Below, piece after piece: positions 24,043-33,908 of a stretch of DNA of 64,000 bases (its first letter is position 1; every line of letters begins with the position of its first letter). This DNA is from Apostichopus japonicus (Eukaryota > Echinodermata > Holothuroidea > Aspidochirotida > Stichopodidae): NCBI RefSeq assembly GCF_037975245.1, contig NC_092568.1, positions 37,538,501 to 37,602,500 on the forward strand, read 5' to 3'. Below the pieces are notes generated by a model. The model was not told the origin of the DNA. It did no database searches and saw nothing but the letters and a program-made list of their open reading frames with translations. Made by a program: the position numbers and the translations under genes.

Positions 24043-24942
24043 CGCAGATAGCCGAGTTCCTACTCTCACTCTTCGGAGAAGGCAAACAAGTTTCCACTAT
24101 CAAGAATTACAGGTCGGCCATCGCTGCCATCCACCAGGGCTTCCCAGATGGCTCCACACTGGGCAATAACCCGTACATTGCACAACTCATCAAAGGCATG
24201 GCGAATCGTCGCCCACAGGTCAGACGGTCAGCCCCCTCCTGGGGACTCTCAGCAGTGTTACATGCCCTGACAGGACCACCATATGAACCAATGGCTAACG
24301 CTTCCCTGGCTGCCCTCACAAAAAGGCAATCTTCCTCATTGCAGCGGCGTCAGCAAGAAGGAGGAGTTGCCTCCACGCCTAACTACTTAGCAGAATCACA
24401 TCAGATTTGAGGGCCACGGGGTGAGGATGGTTCCAGACCCGTCATTTATTGCGAAGAACCAGGCCTTGACCTTCTTACCAGGAGACATTTTCATCCCGGA
24501 AATTAAGACCATGTCATCAGTAGCCGAGGACAAACGATGGTGTCCAGTCAGGGTACTGAAGTGGTACCTGAGCAGGACAGAGAAGTTAAGACAGACAACT
24601 TCTCTCTTCATCATACCACGACCACCCTACACAGCGGCCTCCAAAGACACTCTATCCAGGTGGCTAGTAGAGATTATACGCCCGTTCACATCGGGGACCG
24701 CCCGACCAAGGGCTCACGACGTCAGAGGGGTCGCAGCCTCTACAGCCCTCTTCGCCGGCATCCCGATAGAGGACATACTCAAAGCAGCAGCGTGGAGAAC
24801 TCCAACTACGTTCGTCGCCTGCTACTTAACCGACACATTACACGCCGAAGCGGCATTTGGTAGCGCAGTGATGCGAGGTCCGGCGGGTAACAGGTCCCAC
24901 CCCTCGGGCCTCCCACCATCGGGCAGTGCCACTCGGTGCTAA
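23865..24942 (+). pseudogene. DIRS tyrosine recombinase (overlapping ORF)
   Basis: The reading frame overlaps the end of the RT/RH/DAM ORF in another phase, as usual in DIRS. The N-terminal, core-binding part (about 23931-24320) has AATYDSSLRKFDQWC and VSTIKNYRSAIAAIHQGF, typical of phage-integrase-like recombinases. An indel in the A-run near 24320 and a second lesion near 24380-24395 break the frame around the first catalytic Arg region. The C-terminal catalytic part (24421-24942) keeps the H-x-x-R box in RAHDVRGVAAS and the AAWRTPTTFVACYL segment with the candidate nucleophilic Tyr. The stop at 24940-24942 falls within the internal complementary region. The enzyme would insert the circular DNA copy by recombination. 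This copy is disrupted. Confidence 0.85.
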
Positions 24943-25034
24943 GGTTGTGAGGAGACAGGTAAGCGAGGAGGGAAGTAAATATTCCAAAACTTACTGGTTT
25001 GGATATTTACGAGTGACGAGCTTACCTGTCTCCA
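24935..25034. repeat. DIRS copy 1 internal complementary region
   Basis: The left half (GGTGCTAAGGTTGTGAGGAG through GAAGTAAA) is the reverse complement of the element's left end. The right half (AAAACTTACTGGTTTGG through CTTACCTGTCTCC) is the reverse complement of its right end. The six bases TATTCC separate them. In the accepted DIRS model this region templates joining of the two ends into a circle. Confidence 0.92.
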
Positions 25035-25498
25035 TTCCCGCCTCCCTCCCCCGAGGGGGTGGTGGGACACAGCCGGACGGAGGAGCGGTCGCTCGACTTG
25101 ACTCATGACTCCGAGCTCCACACCAGATAGACAGAACCACCATCCACCAGAGAGCCATCGACCATGTGTATCGGTGAGTGTACCTGTGTGTTTTCGTATG
25201 CGTTTGTGTACATATGCTTCCGTTTACGTTCTCACCTAAGTTGTTCTAAGGTTAACAAGTGTCGGGCCGTAAGTCTTTAGGCTCCTTGTTAGTTTAAGGG
25301 GTAGGTCCGCCTACAGGGTTCAGGAGAGTGTCCCCCCTCCCCGCTGCGCCGGGGAGTGTTACACTCCCCCCTGCTAGGAAGGCGTCAGTGACTTTTTGTT
25401 AGGGGTTCACTTTGGGAAGTTAACTCGACGGGAGTCGTTGGGGGTGGCCAGAGGGCCCTTGCCACCCCTACTCCCGTGCCCGTGAGGCCACTCTTTAG

Positions 25499-25630
25499 GA
25501 ATGGTCTCATGAGAAAGGAGGAGGGACCGGAGGGGGGGTCCGGTCATAGAGGGCGCACAGTGTTATTTATTTACCAGGACTTTATAGGCACTGTAGAATG
25601 AGGTGCTAAGGTTGTGAGGAGACAGGTAAG
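25499..25630. repeat. DIRS copy 1 right inverted terminal repeat
   Basis: This is the reverse complement of 21162-21296, ending GAGGAGACAGGTAAG. It is followed by a right extension (TCGTCACTCGTAAATATCC, then AAACCAGTAAGTTTTGG) that the left end lacks but the internal complementary region contains. Confidence 0.9.
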
Positions 25631-25670
25631 CTCGTCACTCGTAAATATCCAAACCAGTAAGTTTTGGAAT

Positions 25671-26661
25671 AACTGCAGACAACTTAACTAACTACTGACA
25701 TTCAAACACAAGAGACAGCGACTGTATAAAAACATTTCAAGGTTCCTAATTGACAGACCTGTGCTCTTGATGGGAATGACGTTTCCATGTTTGCAGTCAA
25801 ATATATGTGTAAAAAGAATGTTGACGGTGAGAATGGTTTCAGTTAGTATTTTGCCTATACTGTCAACAGTATGATTTGTGCTGGGCTGCTAGTAATTGAC
25901 CTACCGAGGAGCTTCCTAGCAGCTCCTTGGTATAACAACAGTACATTTTTAACTATTGTTTGTAGTATAACCATTGTGACACATACAGGGATTGCTTAAG
26001 GCTTCTACCCTATCTACCAGTGCAGGCAGCAGGCAACGGTAGGCCTGTCAATCATGATATGACACAAATATATTTAGGGTGTAAACAGGGTGATAATGAG
26101 AACCAATCTTCCTGTCTTCTTATTGCACTTTATTTAAATTTTAAGATATTTTGGACAGCTCATGCATGAAATATCCTATCAAACTATTGAATGCTAATAC
26201 TACTTTAGTTTGCAGCCAACAGAACAAATGTGGGACACATATTTGCATGATTTTGTTAACTGTTTTTGGCAAGTATATCCTATCCTCCTTTAAGTATTGC
26301 AGTATGATGTAAACCTAAAATAAAAGTAGGTGTTGAATCATGGACAACCATGCTAACGATTGTTGAGAATTGAGTTAAACTGTTGAAAAATTACTTGTTG
26401 AGTCAATTTGCATAACAAGGAAATATTGAAATAATGTATCATTGCTTTTTACCGAGAAAAGGCACAATCAAGTCATACCTCTAATATGTCTGATGTCATG
26501 GTGATTACCTGATGTACATTTTGACGTTTGGTTAGTGTCTAATTCAAATTGGGCAACGATTGTACATTAGATCTATATATGTCGATCTCGGAATAATTTT
26601 AGTATTACAAATTTTGTGTCGCAGTTTTTTGATTTTTTTTTTTCCTGTGTATGAAAACTAT
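25671..26661. other. Non-coding sequence
   Basis: I see no gene or recognisable element between the DIRS copy and the next fragment. Confidence 0.6.
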
Positions 26662-26672
26662 TATCTGATGTA

Positions 26673-26920
26673 GCAGAATTCCAGCAAGAAAACGTCAGTT
26701 TGGCGTAAGTGCAAACGGAGTCGTAAAAACACCGGTTTTCCTTCGGAAAGGTAAATCCGGAAGGAAGAGAGAGTGCGCGGTGACCTGTGGGAGAGGTCAA
26801 TGAGGCGCAGTGCTAAAATTATACCAGTGGCGTCTAGGTAGACTAGGAAATGTGCGTTAGTGTTGTAGGAGACAGGTAAGTATGGTCGTTTGTAAATACC
26901 CAAACCCGTGAGTTTTGGGG
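26673..26920 (+). mobile_element. One-ended DIRS fragment flanked by 11-bp direct repeats
   Basis: It ends with GTAGGAGACAGGTAAGTATG, then GTAAATACCCAAACCCGTGA and GTTTTGGGG, the family right terminus. The remainder has degenerate terminal-repeat motifs (GCGCAGTGCTAAAA, TATACCAGTGGCGTCTAGG). The left side is truncated. TATCTGATGTA occurs at 26662-26672 and again at 26921-26931, directly abutting both sides. Confidence 0.7.
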
Positions 26921-26931
26921 TATCTGATGTA

Positions 26932-28429
26932 CATCTTGCACTTGTATATTAAGTTGCTCATTTTGAATAGCGTTTTGCCATGCTATACAGGATATATATA
27001 TTAATTTCTGCATCTATCGTGAATAGCTACGTTACTTAAAAATTGTATATTTTGACTATAAATAATGACATTCTGAAGTTGTGTAGCACCCGACCTGACA
27101 CTAAAACACGAAGTACTAAGTAACAGTGCATTTTACGTTGTCGTATTTTCCATGGTTGGAAGGTTTGATTACCAGCACCATATGCGCAACAAACTTAGTA
27201 TTTACATGATAAGAAAGTCTGAACTATAAACACAACCACTTTTACACTTTAGACTACAAAGTATCACTTTTCTCCACTTTTCCTTCAGTATGTTGTACCT
27301 AAGGTAACTTTATGAGGCTTCTGTACTACAGCCATAACACTTGAATGTGGAACTGAATATTAACTTAAGATGAAAACTATTTTGAAACTAATGGAATTGC
27401 AGTTCCAAGCTGTTCTACATTCTGAGGGTGTGACCTACTTCAAAGCATAGAGCACTCAAAAACAACTTCTTCAAAATGAAAAGTTACCCCTTTGCCTTAT
27501 GTACATCCCGAACACCACACACTTTACATTAGGTAGAAATTTGATACAGCGACTTAAAGAGATTTTAATCTGACAAAATGGAAACAATAACCTCAAGGTT
27601 CTTCTTTCATTGGGGGGTAGGGGAGGGGGGTGGAGGATTGAATTTTTTCCCCCTTCCCTATTGCCAGTATTGAATGCAACATTTGTTCGCCAGTTCTTGA
27701 TCCCTGTTTTCCTTTAGCCGCCAAGATGACGATCTGTGAATGCACAAAGCCGCATTTGTCAAAATCTTATGCAGGCTTACTCCTCTCGTCACCATGGCGA
27801 CATCTGTGGATGCAATTCAAATCAAGTGCCACACAGTATTCTTTCCCTAGCAGATATAGTGTAAGTTTCTGAAACTGATTACAGGGAAGGCAACTTAAAG
27901 TAACATTTCGTGAGTTTAACAGTATCGGGTCTGTAGAAGTGTTTTCTTTCATGTCAGCCGTAGGTTCTCGTGAAGATGCATGTCTTCTTTGTTTTGCATT
28001 GAATTTGTAGCAATCCTGTGGTATCAGCATTACAGGAATCAAGATATGGAAAAAAAAACTAAAATTTACTTTCTTCTATAATAAGGAAAAAACATTAATT
28101 AGATGAACTTCATAGGTCTGCAAATGACATACTGTACATGTTATGATATCAAACAAACTGTGTGTGAAGCAAACAGTTCTGTATTGGATAATGATTTGCC
28201 AAATATATGCAGCCAAACTGGTTGTAAGAACAGATGCACCTTAGATAGATGGGTACATCCATTGATGTATGTATATTGACATTGTTCAGTCAGAATCAAG
28301 GAAAACTAAATCCAACTCAAAGATATAGAATATTTAAAACTTTCCATGCAAATGATGTTTCTTGGGAAATAGAACAACATATATAACTTTTACATGCAAT
28401 AAAATAACTTTCATATATATATACATATA
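26932..28429. other. Non-coding sequence
   Basis: No gene is recognised. A G-rich tract lies near 27613-27635. Short minus-strand open frames (for example 27767-28042) carry no domain. Confidence 0.55.
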
Positions 28430-28510
28430 AAGCGGCAGGTCCGGGTTCAAATCCCGGTGGAGGCTGGAAATTTTCTCACTGTTCTGGATATTCCAACTCA
28501 CTACGATTAC
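28430..28510 (+). mobile_element. tRNA-derived SINE remnant
   Basis: CCGGGTTCAAATCCCGG (28441-28457) is a perfect T-arm: a five-base-pair stem around a TTCAAAT loop that also forms a polymerase III B box. No acceptor, D-arm or anticodon partner is present upstream, where a TATATA run begins abruptly. It is therefore a 5'-truncated SINE, not a tRNA gene. Confidence 0.6.
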
Positions 28511-29446
28511 ATATACATACAGTATATTAGTTGTTGAAAGCTTTATTATAATACAGTGATAAATCGATTACAGCAAACTGAAGTGTGATTTATTATCATT
28601 TTGAGTAGATAAATAAAATTGAAAATATTAAAAATTGACATATAAGTTGAATCATCTAGACACATGCAGCATTTCAATGTGAGGATTAATATGTAATCCT
28701 GTACAGTCCCTTGTTTTTCGTTCACAATCAATTCTGCTCCTTTAATATCTCAGGTTTCTTTGTAATGACACTCTCGCTGGCCTCAATCTTCTGTCGATCC
28801 TTGAAGCAATACAGAGAGCTTGTTGCACAGATGCTATAGCCTGGCTGCATTAATACACAAGTCGTAACTAGTGAAAATTGTATCAATGCAGCACCAAATG
28901 CGTAACAGTCACCCTGTCTTTTATCTTATAGTTCAGTCTGATTGCAATAGCTGTATTATCATGATAGAGTTTGACAAACATGTAATGTAGTAATTTTTTG
29001 AGGGGGGGGGGGGAGGGGGAGCAGAGTGTTGGAGAGGATTGGGGTATTTCTGGAAATTTATTAATTCCTCAATTGTTTCTGGTTTCTTGTTTTATGGGAG
29101 AGAGGGTGTAGGGGAAGGAAATGGGAGCCCGGGAAGGGAGCCCGGGAAGTAGAAGGATATATAATATTAAGGATAGTGTATATCCCAAAATAATATCATA
29201 TGTAGCCTTACTGATTTTATTTCAATAATGTCATTAATTGGATTCTGAAGAAGGGGATAGGATGGGGGATGTAAGAAGATATGCATGAGATGATTAGTTA
29301 TATCACATATACAAATTTACATTGGTATTTTTTGTGTAAGGAAACAATTAAGTAAAACTGACTTGATTTGGATAACTCTTGCATAAACATTGCAGTTCGT
29401 ATTCTGGACTAGCAAAGCTTTATTTGATATCCAGTATTATACAGAC
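28511..29446. other. Non-coding sequence
   Basis: No gene is recognised. A G-rich run lies near 29001-29020 and GGGAGCCCGGGAA is duplicated near 29125-29150. Confidence 0.6.
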
Positions 29447-29981
29447 GATTATTAGAAAACTTTGATTCTCAATATTTACTTCGTTCCTCGCTTTACCTGT
29501 CTCCCCACTACCTTAGCACTCTCGTTCTACCGTGCCTAGAATGAACTGGTAACCTTTTAAAAATGTGCGCCCTCTATGACCGGCCCCTCCGATCAATCCT
29601 TTCCTTCTCATTCTACCACCCAAAGTGCCTTTTTAAGGGAGGGTGTTTGAGACTGTTAAGGAGTGGTTTCCGCCCCATTGAAATTCATAGAGTTCTCAGT
29701 ACGGGTAGCAGTTCTGCAAATTGCTTACGTTAGTTTTCCCACCCGTTTTCCCTCCATACATTGCATATTATAGTTTGCTGTTATTGTATGTTGTTATGTT
29801 TTTCCGTCTTCTCTTCTTGCCTTTGGTTAAATCAAGGAGGTTTTAGCAAGGTTTTCCTTTTTATTTCCCTAGCTCAATGGTCTTAGTTTTCTGTTAGTGG
29901 GTGTTGGGCCAGATTGTTACTATATTGTAAGCCACAGGCTTCTATTATCCAGAGGATTATTAGAAAACTTTGATTCCCAAT
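29447..29981. repeat. 27-bp direct repeats around the DIRS left fragment
   Basis: Positions 29447-29473 and 29955-29981 match at 26 of 27 bases (TCTCAAT versus TCCCAAT). They look like a target-site duplication of unusual length. Confidence 0.85.
29474..29954 (+). mobile_element. One-ended DIRS left fragment flanked by 27-bp direct repeats
   Basis: It begins with the left terminus (TTTACTTCGTTCCTCGC, then TTACCTGTCTCCCCAC), continues through the terminal repeat (GCGCCCTCTATGACCGGC) and into leader-like DNA (GGGTAGCAGTTCTGCAA), and stops after 481 bp with no right end. A 27-bp direct repeat flanks it, 29447-29473 and 29955-29981, sharing GATTATTAGAAAACTTTGAT, with one mismatch near the end. 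The first copy abuts the terminus exactly. Confidence 0.85.
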
Positions 29982-30171
29982 TTACATATGATAGGAAATA
30001 ACAGTACAAGGTGTCTGGAGGACAACATTTTTTTTAGAGTTGAATGAATCTTGAGTAAGTGAAAGGAGAACAAGCTCCATGTTCAGGGCAAATTACTTAC
30101 ATTATAGTTTTCTGAATAGCAAATTTGGTTCTCTGAAAAAAAAGGAGCATCATACAAGGAAAAAGAATGAC

Positions 30172-30376
30172 CAATGTGTACACTGTAGGAGAGATGTATA
30201 GGTTTGATGAATAGAACACCAATATGTACTCTGTAGGAGAGATGGTTTAATGAATAGAACACCAACATGTACACTATAGGAGAGATGTATAGGTTTGATG
30301 AATAGAACACCAATATGTACACTATAGGAGAGATGGTTTAATGAATAGAACACCAACATGTACACTATAGGAGAGT
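30172..30376. repeat. Minisatellite, left arm
   Basis: Units of about 43-50 bp with the pattern GTTTGATGAATAGAACACCA then ATATGTACACTGTAGGAGAG. The array is cut at about 30376 by the LINE and resumes at about 33909. Confidence 0.9.
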
Positions 30377-30380
30377 TGTA

Positions 30381-30878
30381 ATGGTATTGTGTGGGGATTC
30401 ATTAGTACGGTATGTAGACCGAGAGTTCTGCAGGGCGGATAAAGCTAAAAGGGTCAGGGTATGTTTGCCAGGTGCTAAAATCCAGGATGTCAGTAAAAGG
30501 GTAAACAAAATCGTGTCAGATGAGGAGGTGGTTGTAGTCCAGGTAGGCACCAACAATGTGCAGAAGGAGTCGCAAAACATTATTCAGTCTAGGTACCACG
30601 AATTGATGTGTCGACTAGCATCAACTCGGGCTAAAGTTGTCATATGTAGTTTGTTGCCAAGATTTGACAACAAGGTTCTGTCAGAAAAGATTGTAACTTT
30701 GAATGGTTTATTGTATAGTTTGTGTGCCGACTTCGGCTTCACATTTGTTGACATGTGGTCATCTTTCCAGGGTAGAAGGGATCTGTTCGCCAGGGATGGT
30801 TTGCACTTAGCTAATACTGGGGCCTCGTTGTTTGGTAGGATGGTGAATTACTCTGTTGAACAGCTATGTTTAAACTAA
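30381..30878 (+). CDS. CR1 ORF1 fragment, SGNH/GDSL esterase-like
   Basis: A 165-codon open frame. The esterase block I Ser is in CGDSLVRY (residues 4-11), the block III-like GTNN is at 56-59, and the block V Asp and His are in ARDGLHLAN (D139, H142). CR1-type ORF1 proteins often carry such an SGNH esterase domain; its role in retrotransposition is not settled. The frame begins four or five bases after the minisatellite junction, so the ATG at 30381 is probably an internal codon of a longer ORF1 whose N-terminal part was lost by 5' truncation. It ends TAA at 30878, overlapping the ATG of ORF2 (30866) by 13 bp in a different phase, suggesting coupled or reinitiated translation in the full-length element. 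No stops or frameshifts are seen. Confidence 0.85.
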   Translation: MVLCGDSLVRYVDREFCRADKAKRVRVCLPGAKIQDVSKRVNKIVSDEEVVVVQVGTNNVQKESQNIIQSRYHELMCRLASTRAKVVICSLLPRFDNKVLSEKIVTLNGLLYSLCADFGFTFVDMWSSFQGRRDLFARDGLHLANTGASLFGRMVNYSVEQLCLN

Positions 30879-33814
30879 ATTGGGGGGCGATGAAGTCAGG
30901 AATTAGTTTGGATAAGGATTATGTTCCTAGTGGAGGCGATTATAGGCGTTTTGAGAGCAAAATAAGTGATAGTCATAGTTCTAACTTTAGGAGGCATGCT
31001 AAGGTACATAGTTTCAGGGATAGGCTGAAGATTGTCTTTACCAATGCTAGAAGTATTCGTAAAAATTTTGCTGAATTTACTGTGCTTCTCGAGGATCTGA
31101 AACCGGATGTGTTTGGTATCACCGAGTCTTGGTTAAGGGAGGACATTGATAGTGCTGAGGTTTCTCACCCGGGGTATGTTGTGTATCGTCAGGACAGAAG
31201 GGATACTCATAATGGGGTTGGTGGGGGAGTTTTACTGTATGTTAGGGATGACATTGTAAGTGTTGAGAAATCTCAGTTGCAAGGGTCTTTTGTTAATTCT
31301 GTCTGGTGCGAGTTGTCCACAAACAACTCCAAGAGGTCCAGGGACGTTATCACTGTAGGTGTTGTTTACCGCTCTCCTAACAGCAGCGATGATAATGATG
31401 TCGTGCTGTTTGATTCAATTAGAAAGGCTGCTAAAGGTGATGTTGTTATAATGGGCGACTTTAATTTTCCTGACATTAATTGGATAGATGGTTCTAGTAG
31501 TAGGAAAGGTAGTAATTTTCTAGATGTTGTGCAAGATTGCTTTTTACATCAACATGTTACTTTCCCTACTAGGGGGGATAACATCCTGGATCTTGTTTTG
31601 AGTTCTAATCCAAGCAATGTTGTTGATTTGACCGGTCTAGGAAAACTAGGAACTAGTGATCATGATATACTAGCTTTTGATGTTGTTTGTAAGGTCGTAA
31701 GTTCTATTAGCAAGGAAAAAGTACCTGATTTTTCGAGATCAGATACAGAGGCAATTGAAACTTTACTAAAGGGTACAGATTGGATTAATTTGTTTAGTGA
31801 TATGAGTGCTTCTCAGTCTTGGATTTGTTTTGCTGATAAATTAAAGGTCATTATGGAAAATCATGTTCCGTGGAAGAATCGTCGTCGTAAAAGCAGTATG
31901 CCTCACTGGATGAATAAGAAAGTTAGATGTGCAATTAGGCAAAAACGTAGAATGTGGAAGTTGTTTAGGAGGACTAAATCTGAATCTCTTTTGGCCAAGT
32001 TTAAAATTCATCAGCTGAAAGTAGAATGCTTAGTCTCTGATGCAAAATTGAATTTCGAAAAAAGCATCGCCCTAAAAATTAAGGATAAACCAAAGGCCTT
32101 CTTTTCTTATGTCAGGTCTAAGCAGAAAGTTAAAGATGCAATTGTTTCCCTTAGGGCACCACAGGCTGATAAGATAGTTACTGATAGTCAGGATCTTGCA
32201 GATCTTTTGAACGACTATTTTGTGTCGGTTTTCACAAGGGAAGATACGAGTAGTATTCCAGATTTTCAGGGGGGCAGTGATAGGCCTAAACTGGATACGG
32301 TCTTATTTTCGGATGACGTTGTCTTAAAGGAGCTGCTTCGTCTAAATGTTTCTAAAGCTTCTGGACCGGATGCAATCCATCCGTATTTGTTGAAGACTTT
32401 TGCACACTATTTCTGCGTTCCACTCTCGTTGATTTTTAGTAAATTTATGGATGAAGGTTATGTTCCCAGGGACTGGAGATGTGCTAATATTACCCCAATT
32501 TTCAAGAAGGGTGATAAGACTAAGCCCTGTAATTATAGGCCCGTTAGTCTCACTAGTGTAGTTTGTAAGGTCATGGAGTCTATTGTTAAAAAGTCTTTGG
32601 TCTGTCACTTCAGCAGTCAGTCTTTGATCAGAGAGTCTCAGCATGGCTTTTGTCAAAAAAGGTCTTGTCTCACTAATATCCTTGAGTTTATGGAAGATGT
32701 AACAAGCTCACTAAATAGGCAGAGGTCTGTAGATGTTGTGTTCCTGGATTTCCAGAAGGCCTTTGATAAAGTTCCCCACCAGCGTCTTTTACTTAGGCTG
32801 AAGAGCATGGGTGTCATAGGGAATTTACTGTCTTGGATCGGGAATTGGCTTGGTAACAGGGAACAGAGGGTGGTAATTAATGGCTGTGCTTCTTCTTGGC
32901 AGAACGTTACTAGTGGGGTTCCACAAGGGTCTGTATTAGGTCCCCTGTTGTTTGTTGCCTATATAAATGACATCGACGGAGATATTTTATGTACAGCTAA
33001 GAAGTTTGCTGATGACACCAAATTGTATTCTGAGGTCTCTTCCAAAAGCGATTCTGAGAAATTTCAAGCGGATTTAGATAAGATTTTTTCCTGGTCTCAG
33101 GGGTGGCAAATGCTTTTTAATATTGATAAATGTAAGGTAATGCACATTGGTAGTAGTAACCAAAAGTTTACCTACAATCTAAATGGTGTGGAGTTACAGG
33201 AGGTCTCTGTTGAAAGAGACCTAGGTATCTACATTGACTCGTCTCTGCAACCTTCCAAACATTGTCTTGAAGCTGCTAAAAGAGGTAATAGGGTTTTAGG
33301 TATGATCAAGAGGAACTTCAGTTTTCTGAAAGAGGACATCGTAGTTAGGCTTTATAAGCAGTTGGTTAGGCCTCATCTGGAGTATGCTGTGCAGGCTTGG
33401 AACCCTTATTTTGCTAAGGATAAGGAAGTACTTGAAAGGGTCCAGAGGAGGGCTACTAGGATGATTAGTTCCTTAAAGAGGGTTCCTTATTATAGGCGGT
33501 TACAACTGTTGAATCTCACCACACTGGAGCTTAGGAGGTTACGTGGGGACTTGATCCAGGTTTTCAAGATTGTGTATGGTTTCGACAATTTATCCTTTAC
33601 CGACTTTTTCATGTTTGCAAACAGTAGTTGTACTAGAGGTCATTGTCTTAAACTTCAAAAGTCGCATAGTAGGATTAATATTCGGCATAACTTTTTTTCT
33701 AATAGGGTTGTGAATGAGTGGAATAGTTTGCCTGAGAAAGTTGTACTTGCAAGTAGTGTCAATGGGTTTAAGAATGCTTTGGACAAGCACTTTAAGCATT
33801 GTAATCGGGTCTGA
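30866..33814 (+). CDS. CR1 ORF2: APE-type endonuclease and reverse transcriptase
   Basis: An uninterrupted 982-codon frame. Residues about 53-275 form an APE-like endonuclease: N60 in FTNARSI, E87 in TESWL, D198 and N200 in GDFNFPDINW, and the SDH triplet at 264-266. Residues about 485-765 form the reverse transcriptase: NYRPVSLTS (556-564), catalytic Asp in FLDFQKAFD (626-634), GVPQGSVLGP (684-693) and FADD (714-717). The C-terminal region has PHLEYAVQAWNP and ends with EWNSLPEKVV and GFKNALDKH motifs common in CR1/L2 LINEs. All catalytic residues I can check are present, so the protein could be functional. It would nick target DNA and prime cDNA synthesis from the element's own 3' end. The start ATG at 30866 overlaps ORF1 by 13 bp. 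Confidence 0.93.
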   Translation: MFKLNWGAMKSGISLDKDYVPSGGDYRRFESKISDSHSSNFRRHAKVHSFRDRLKIVFTNARSIRKNFAEFTVLLEDLKPDVFGITESWLREDIDSAEVSHPGYVVYRQDRRDTHNGVGGGVLLYVRDDIVSVEKSQLQGSFVNSVWCELSTNNSKRSRDVITVGVVYRSPNSSDDNDVVLFDSIRKAAKGDVVIMGDFNFPDINWIDGSSSRKGSNFLDVVQDCFLHQHVTFPTRGDNILDLVLSSNPSNVVDLTGLGKLGTSDHDILAFDVVCKVVSSISKEKVPDFSRSDTEAIETLLKGTDWINLFSDMSASQSWICFADKLKVIMENHVPWKNRRRKSSMPHWMNKKVRCAIRQKRRMWKLFRRTKSESLLAKFKIHQLKVECLVSDAKLNFEKSIALKIKDKPKAFFSYVRSKQKVKDAIVSLRAPQADKIVTDSQDLADLLNDYFVSVFTREDTSSIPDFQGGSDRPKLDTVLFSDDVVLKELLRLNVSKASGPDAIHPYLLKTFAHYFCVPLSLIFSKFMDEGYVPRDWRCANITPIFKKGDKTKPCNYRPVSLTSVVCKVMESIVKKSLVCHFSSQSLIRESQHGFCQKRSCLTNILEFMEDVTSSLNRQRSVDVVFLDFQKAFDKVPHQRLLLRLKSMGVIGNLLSWIGNWLGNREQRVVINGCASSWQNVTSGVPQGSVLGPLLFVAYINDIDGDILCTAKKFADDTKLYSEVSSKSDSEKFQADLDKIFSWSQGWQMLFNIDKCKVMHIGSSNQKFTYNLNGVELQEVSVERDLGIYIDSSLQPSKHCLEAAKRGNRVLGMIKRNFSFLKEDIVVRLYKQLVRPHLEYAVQAWNPYFAKDKEVLERVQRRATRMISSLKRVPYYRRLQLLNLTTLELRRLRGDLIQVFKIVYGFDNLSFTDFFMFANSSCTRGHCLKLQKSHSRINIRHNFFSNRVVNEWNSLPEKVVLASSVNGFKNALDKHFKHCNRV

Positions 33815-33908
33815 GTGTTTGTGTCTTCAGTTTTTTTTCCCTCTCTTTATAGGGTCCTTGATGGGGACTTAAGTGTCCCTCCTGATCCTTTTTTCTACTA
33901 AACTAAAC

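Larger units (their letters stand above)
21147..25670 (+). mobile_element. DIRS-type tyrosine-recombinase retrotransposon, copy 1
   Basis: The element starts TTACTTCGCTCCTCGC and ends AACCAGTAAGTTTTGGAAT. Both ends carry inverted repeats of about 135 bp, offset by about 15 bp on the left and about 40 bp on the right. An internal complementary region near the 3' end (24935-25034) pairs with both outer extensions. This split-terminus layout is diagnostic of DIRS elements, which integrate as circles through a tyrosine recombinase instead of an LTR integrase. Layout: T-rich leader 21300-21892, gag-like ORF, RT/RNase H/DAM-like ORF, recombinase ORF, internal complementary region, 3' region. RT motifs upstream of the FRALPFG box are deleted, and stops and frameshifts interrupt every long gene, so the copy cannot act alone. 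No target duplication is seen. Confidence 0.92.
30377..33908 (+). mobile_element. CR1-like LINE with nearly intact coding capacity
   Basis: The element carries the 3' part of an esterase-type ORF1 and a complete endonuclease/RT ORF2, then a 3' UTR of about 95 bp with a T-rich stretch, a small hairpin-forming GGGGACTTAAGTGTCCC and a CTAAACTAAACT tail. The esterase ORF1 plus APE-type ORF2 combination is characteristic of the CR1 group. The 5' end is truncated, since ORF1 starts within a few bases of the junction. Both junctions lie in the minisatellite: the array stops at GGAGAG and resumes at TGTATAGGTTTGG, so about one base of the unit is missing and no long target duplication is seen. Clean ORFs imply a recent insertion. 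Confidence 0.88.
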
